Shown: positions 58,553 to 64,000 of the stretch, piece after piece
How positions within the stretch are numbered: position 1 is the first letter of the stretch
Layout: every line of letters begins with the position of its first letter
Assembly: GCF_947623445.1 (NCBI RefSeq)
Contig: NC_135240.1
Location: 10,168,001 to 10,232,000 of the forward strand
Reading direction: 5' to 3'
From: Clavelina lepadiformis
Lineage: Eukaryota > Chordata > Ascidiacea > Aplousobranchia > Clavelinidae
Length of the DNA stretch: 64,000 nt
The notes under the pieces: model-generated
The model's input: the letters and a program-made list of their open reading frames with translations, nothing else
Told to the model about the DNA's origin: nothing
Databases searched by the model: none
Translations under genes and position numbers: made by a program

Positions 58553-60197
58553 TATATATGCTGACAAAAGTGTGCCTTGAACATTCTGCGCACCTGCACT
58601 TAAACTTATCCTTCTGATTGTTTTGAGCATATAAATGTTTGTTGAAAAATTTTGGTATCTTCCATTTTCTGCCTGTCCGTTCTTCAAAGCCAAGGGTTTT
58701 AGGCTATACAACTAAGGCTAAATAAAAGAAAACCTCAATCAACTTAAGCGAAACAGTAACAAAATGTGCATAAAACCGATACACATTCTAGACAACTAAG
58801 TATATGATAGCTAAGCATCACAATTAACTTATAGTCGACCTTACTCACGCTTGCTTGGCAGCAAATAAAAGCTAGATGGTTGCCATGACAAATTCATGTT
58901 TCACCGATTGGTGGAACTAGAGTGCAAATGGATTTTAAAACAATGTGAAAACTATAGAGATATAATAAAACCCTATGGCTTTATAACATCTATATGACAA
59001 AAACAAAAATATGACAAATAATATTAAAAAAGAAGAAACATTAAATAAGAAACTGCAAAAAGCTGTGAAAATTCACACCTACCCTCCAAAAGGCTATTTA
59101 CTATCTTATCATGATGATTTTAAGGTAACGCACAATAGTTTTTATTGAACATATAAATAACCTTTGCACTTTATTAAATTGTTGGTCGAAAGTTGATTTT
59201 TAAAAATAAGTGCCAACAATTTGCGACCTTTTATTCGCGTATAGGAGCGGTTTGATCCTCGTTCTGATCTCGCGTTGTAGAGATTTCGAACGACGTTTTC
59301 TCAACTCAACCAAGACTGAAATAACGTGGGTACTGGGTAGGCATAACACTGAAAGCAAATAGTGGTAGAGAGAAACGAATTCGCATTCCTATTCCCTACT
59401 TCTATCAATGGTGTAGGCTCAGGACAATAAGAAACCTAAACTAATCTTTAAGGCTTCAAGTATGGGATCACATTTTACGTTTTTTTATTTACGTATGCAT
59501 GCCCTCTACCAAATAGGAGGAATTAAGAATATCTTCAGTTCCACGCTGTTTGCAAGAGTACAAAAAGCGAAGTGTAAATAATAATTAAGTTAGGAAGAAT
59601 GATCCACAACAACGCAGCGTAATTATTGTCAACGTCCGGTTTTCGTCAAATCGTTTCGCAAAACTTTCATCAAAAAGCCGCTTTTAACAATGCAACATTA
59701 TTATTTTCCCACATGATTACGAACAAAGCTTTCCGTTTCTTGATATTTTGCTACGTGAGCACAGCGGAAATGCTGTAACAACAGATGGTTTTAATTAGTT
59801 TTTACTAGGGATGACACAATCACACAGAGATGAATAATCGTACGATTCCTGTGTATACGATTGCCTCTGATAAACATGTTGATTTTCTAGTGATATTATT
59901 AATTAATTATCAAACTACGAAATAAAAAACCGATAAGAAAGACAGCATTCTCGCAAATTTCTTTCTATTGTCATATGTCAACAGATTCGTAAATAGCAAA
60001 AAAGTTGTCACACCAACTTGCAATGAAACCGGTAAAAGTGCTGCAGTAATTTTTGTATTTGCAACTGTGAGCTTGAGAAATGAAAGACTGCTCTGTTTTA
60101 TGAAGAACGATTCGTACACATTAGCACTACTACACAACTCGACAGCACGTCGACACGCAACAAACAAATGCGCAAAGCACATACCAAGTGTATATAA

Positions 60198-61112
60198 TCA
60201 CTTGTTTGAGACAAGCACACCAGAAGACTGGTTTGATTTTTGGGTCGGCTGCGCATTGGCCGCCGCATTACCGCCGCTGCTGGGATTTTCACCGCGAACG
60301 GTTATATTGTGTTTTTCACGGTAGTCGTTCAAGTTTTTTCCTTTTTCAAGAAGGTTCTTGTTCAGCATTTCCACAGTTGAAGATATCTGCCCCTGATTCT
60401 TTGTCAGTGCCGGCAGCACCTCAGCTACAGTCCTCTCCACTAAAACTCCACCGATTAAACGAAAACATTTACGGTTGCTGTCAACCTAAAGCAAGATAAC
60501 ATCAATTCAGAATAACAATGTAAACTCTATTTAGCGCTTACAAATGCTTCGGGCATTTTTGTTTTCTCAAAAGGCAGTACCTTTAATAATATTTAGTAAT
60601 TCAAACTCCTAATCCTGTCACGACAAATTGCCAAAAATCTTTTGCTATATAAATGGAATCAGTGGTCAGCAATGCAATTTTGATTGATGTTGATGAATAC
60701 TGACTTGCAATGCATATCTTCTAATGTTACAAAAACAATATAACTTTTTAGTAGAAGCTATTCTTAGTCTAAAATCTGAATGGCCATGTTCATATAGGCA
60801 ATTCATAAAATTACTTTCACATTGTACACTAATTGGCAGCTTAACTAAGTATTGAAACTGCTTGTGTATATTGTGAAAGTGCAATACACAACACAATTTC
60901 ACACTTGTACACAAAGATACACTGAAAAAATCTATTTTTACAATTATAAAAAAAAAAAAGTGTATTACTTCTTTCAGCGCATCCATCACAAGTCCATGCT
61001 CTGTTCTGTCAGCTTCAAGTTCAGCTATTTTTGTTGCAATTGCTCTTTGCTCCTGTCGTAGTTTGTTGAAGCCTTCAATAATTTCCTCTTTTGAAAGCTT
61101 TTTTTCCGACAT
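60198..61112 (-). CDS. PFDN2: Prefoldin subunit 2, 143 aa, two exons
   Basis: PFDN2 is a beta-type subunit of the hexameric prefoldin chaperone, which passes unfolded actin and tubulin to the TRiC/CCT chaperonin. Exon 1 is 61112-60969 (MSEKKLSKEEIIEGFNKLRQ, then EHGLVMDALKE) and exon 2 is 60485-60198, joined by a GTAATA...TTTAG intron in phase 0. They total 432 nt. Exon 2 carries the diagnostic RKCFRLIGGVLVERTVAEVL and the C-terminal helix ending NDYREKHNI. N- and C-terminal coiled-coil helices flank the short beta hairpin, as in the family. The tail GVLVS before the stop is a vertebrate-like ending. Human PFDN2 is 154 aa; the difference is a shorter N-terminus. Confidence 0.96.
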
Positions 61113-63668
61113 TGCTCCAATTAATGGTTTCAGTAACAAATTACAAAGGTTACAAATTTTACACTTTGTGAAATACGTCTAGTTATAAAAATGCATTTAC
61201 AAAAACATTTGAATAATTAACCATGATAAATAACAAAAATAAAACCACAATGCATTCTTCTGCAAATACAACTGAAGTCCCACAAATAAAGTTGCTGATT
61301 GTGGATCAGCTGTGAGCCAAAAAATAAATAGTTTAATACAAATAATAATTAAATGCTAATATTTAAAGATTGTAATTAATAATTATTAAACTTTACCTAT
61401 TGCTATTAACCCATGTGGCCAAATCAGCTTATTAATCACAACACAGTAGTTGATCTTTATGTATTTAACATATAAATTTAAAGTAAACTATGTACATGAA
61501 GTATATTACAAACCAGTAGCAGTATACAATGATTCCTGGTAGTAGTGTCTGTGATACACAATTTTTATGATATCCTCAAGTCGCACTTGCTTCTTATAAC
61601 GAAAAATAATGGTCATTTGTTGGACTATAAACTTCCACTGCATCACCAGCTCACCACCATTAGCAAATATTGGTAACAAAGTAAAAAAGGGGGAAAATTT
61701 TTTACGACACTTGAAAATTTTATTGGCTATCTGTATTACATCAGGATCAGTACCATAGTAGAACTTTGCACGATGACCACAGTATTACTTCCATTGTGTA
61801 GTCACACTCACATCTATAGGTTTTAATTTATTACATGCTTCCCTGGTTTACCCATATGAAACAATTTAATTAAACTTATTGCTATAGAAGCCTGTTTACT
61901 ATTAGTAAGTTATGTGCAATTATTAGGATACTATTTAGTTATGAACATATTGAAAGAAGATTTTAGCTTATTAGTTTAGCGAATTACTGTATATAAAGAA
62001 CTTGTAAATAGGTGAGTTCAAATTCATACAAAGTTATACACAACAGAAAAATTACCAAAGCCATCTACGGTAAGTAGCAAAGCTGATATCTATCCAACGC
62101 TCCCGCTAAGAAAAAATATAAAAACTTTCTGGTAAATGTCACAGTTTGGTGTCACTTTCTTACCAACAGTTACAGTTTACTGTCAAATGCTTCAACCAGC
62201 CTATATATCATGCCATCAGTTAACATTTACAATATAATATGTGTCGTCTAACCTATCTGAAAGGATTCACCTATCAAAAGCAAAGTAACATGGGTTTACA
62301 TCAAAAAAACAATAATAAAAATTATGTCAAACTGGTGCATTAAATCTAATGTTTTAAATATATTAATTGCAATAAACTTAAAGAAAATGATTTGAAAGAC
62401 GAAGTGAATGAAGAAATAAAAATTGAGATGACTACTGGCACCATTGCAATTGATTAAATGAGAAAATCTATCATCAAAATATCATATTCATAAATATTTA
62501 ACATATCAATTAAGATAAAAATAAATCACATAATAAGTGGTTTGCCATCGATCATTTAGCAAACGGATCAAGCAAAACGCTGCAAAATTATAATCGAATT
62601 AATAGAACAAAATACACCAAAAGGAACAAGCAGCGAAACAGCTGAACATAGTACGTTAAACTTCACACATCCAAGAGTAAACCGTCTTTATCTATATATG
62701 TACAAAGTACTTTCCACAGGCCAAGGCACAAAACTTACAATATAATACATGAAGGGGCATGTGTCATTTTATGATCATTTGGTACATGTTTAATAACCAT
62801 GTTAAAAAGTTTTATGTGGATAATACTTAGTAGACATTGCATATAACACACCAACTGCCAATATCATTAATCAATGATACAACATCATATCAAAATCAAC
62901 ATACACAAACGACATTAACATGAGTACAAGTACATGATTCTATCTGCAATTTTAATGATTTAATGAGGAACTGGACCGTTGACTTTGAAGTTAACCGAGT
63001 AACATAAAAAGACAACATAACACAGAAAGCATGGCAATGAACAATGTTAAATTAAGTATTAGAGTTAATGAATAGAGGGTCTATTTGGAATTAATGCATA
63101 GTAAGTCTATGTTCTCATATTATGGATCGTACAACTTGTAACATAGTAAATATGAACTGCAGGCTGGCATTTAAAAAAGAACAGATGACATTCACCAAAT
63201 ATAAGATTGTAATAAAGGGCAATTCCAGTGTGACATCACTTTGAGCACACAAGCAAGACAAAGGCAACTTAAATGCACAATGATAAGCATACTTTGGTTC
63301 ATTTTATCGCTTAACTTAGTAAAACAACAATAGCAATAGCAAGTATTTAATATATATACAAACAGAAAAAAAGTGTTGTGCTTTGTGCAATTTGCTGCTT
63401 AGACCATTTCAAAAACACAATCAAAATGATGAGACAACAAGAACACAAAATTAATTTTAAGCTTGCAGAAGTCAGTGATTATACAAACTATTTTTCGCAT
63501 TTCTGTAATCTATCCAAAAGAGTTTTTCTTTTTATTAAGAAATGCATTAATCTGCTCGTGGTGGTTTTTCATATCAGAATAAACTTAATTTTCTGGTTAT
63601 TTGTATTACATAGCCTAAATTAAGCAGCTAATGCATCAAAGTCATCTTAAAAAAATATCTTGGCAAAC
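61113..63668 (-). other. Intergenic or UXS1 3' UTR; no gene seen
   Basis: Very AT-rich. It should hold the PFDN2 promoter at the left and the UXS1 3' end at the right. A minus-strand AATAAA is at 63531-63536, about 135 bases past the UXS1 stop. No further coding frame, repeat with defined ends, or RNA gene was recognised. Confidence 0.5.
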
Positions 63669-64000
63669 TTACAATTCATCAGGTAAAAAAACATTTCGCT
63701 TGTTTCCGGAAGCTTGCTGTAGCTCAGCTTTAAAGTAAGCAATAGTTTTTTGCAAACCCACTTCTAAAGGCACAACAGGTTCCCAATTTAAGAGAGTTTT
63801 AGCTTTTGTTATGTCAGGTTTTCGTTTTTTGGGGTCATCAGTTGCAGGAGGCTTGTGTATAATTTCAGAAGTGCTGTTCACTTGCCATTTTATTAATTCA
63901 GCAAATTCTAAAATGGTATGCTCGTCGGGGTTACCTAAATTTACGGGTGAACTTGTATCACTCCTCATTAAAGCAATCAGGCCATTTACAAGGTCTGACA
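63669..64000 (-). CDS. UXS1: UDP-glucuronate decarboxylase 1 (UDP-xylose synthase), C-terminal exon, partial
   Basis: UXS1 makes UDP-xylose from UDP-glucuronate, the donor that starts glycosaminoglycan chains; it is a Golgi/ER short-chain dehydrogenase-type enzyme. The minus-strand frame runs from the window edge (SDLVNGLIALMRSD) to a stop at 63669-63671. SSPVNLGNPDEHTILEFAEL, DDPKKRKPDITKAK and LNWEPVVPLEVGLQKTI are the conserved C-terminal segment. The catalytic N-terminal part, including the NAD-binding and YxxxK motifs, is off-window. The tail after the last helix (NVFLPDEL) is shorter than in vertebrates. The 300-nt frame from an internal Met at 63968 is not a real start. Confidence 0.95.
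   Translation of the reverse strand, partial: SDLVNGLIALMRSDTSSPVNLGNPDEHTILEFAELIKWQVNSTSEIIHKPPATDDPKKRKPDITKAKTLLNWEPVVPLEVGLQKTIAYFKAELQQASGNKRNVFLPDEL

Larger units (their letters stand above)
57257..60197 (-). other. Intergenic between CFAP47 and PFDN2
   Basis: No gene recognised. It holds the CFAP47 5' flank on the left and the PFDN2 3' flank on the right, plus a tRNA-like sequence and a 10-bp inverted repeat listed separately. Confidence 0.5.

Overview
The window is animal nuclear DNA: AT-rich, with many short introns and six conserved animal genes. I read it as a marine invertebrate deuterostome, most likely an ascidian tunicate. That placement is inferred from gene content, intron density and the mix of mobile elements; nothing in the window fixes the species.

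Layout, left to right. 1-3258: a Ty3/Gypsy LTR retrotransposon on the minus strand, cut by the window edge, whose LTR ends directly against coding sequence. 3259-6333: the last three exons of NAE1, the regulatory half of the NEDD8 E1 enzyme, plus strand. 6403-13779: gene-poor DNA with a decayed LINE (interrupted by a hAT-type MITE) and a tRNA-like relic. 13780-16388: a complete 8-exon WSCD-type sulfotransferase (499 aa). 17112-20513: a nested transposon cluster, namely a hAT MITE, then an LTR-element fragment split at its primer-binding site by a 2.5-kb terminal-inverted-repeat transposon that carries a spliced C2H2 zinc-finger gene. 21411-28645: TMCO4, 11 exons (676 aa), with two fold-back transposons in two of its introns and two apparent GC-AG introns. 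28646-34054: gene-poor DNA with a 5'-truncated non-LTR retrotransposon. 34105-57256: CFAP47, minus strand, about 60 exons, from initiator ATG to stop. 60198-61112: PFDN2, minus strand, two exons. 63669-64000: the C-terminal end of UXS1, minus strand, cut by the window edge.

The cellular genes are not a functional cluster. NAE1 acts in cullin neddylation, WSCD in Golgi sulfation, TMCO4 is a membrane alpha/beta-hydrolase-like protein, CFAP47 is axonemal, PFDN2 is a chaperone subunit for actin and tubulin, and UXS1 makes UDP-xylose. Three plus-strand genes are followed by three minus-strand genes.

The unusual content is the mobile DNA. Five inserts have boundaries fixed by exact 7-9 bp target duplications or, for one, by an 8-bp duplication with a single mismatch. 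Two further points stand out: a retrotransposon that appears to sit inside an NAE1 coding exon, and an internal module shared by transposons with unrelated ends. Spliced models for NAE1, WSCD, TMCO4, PFDN2 and the zinc-finger gene were built by hand from splice signals, and each sums to an exact multiple of three.
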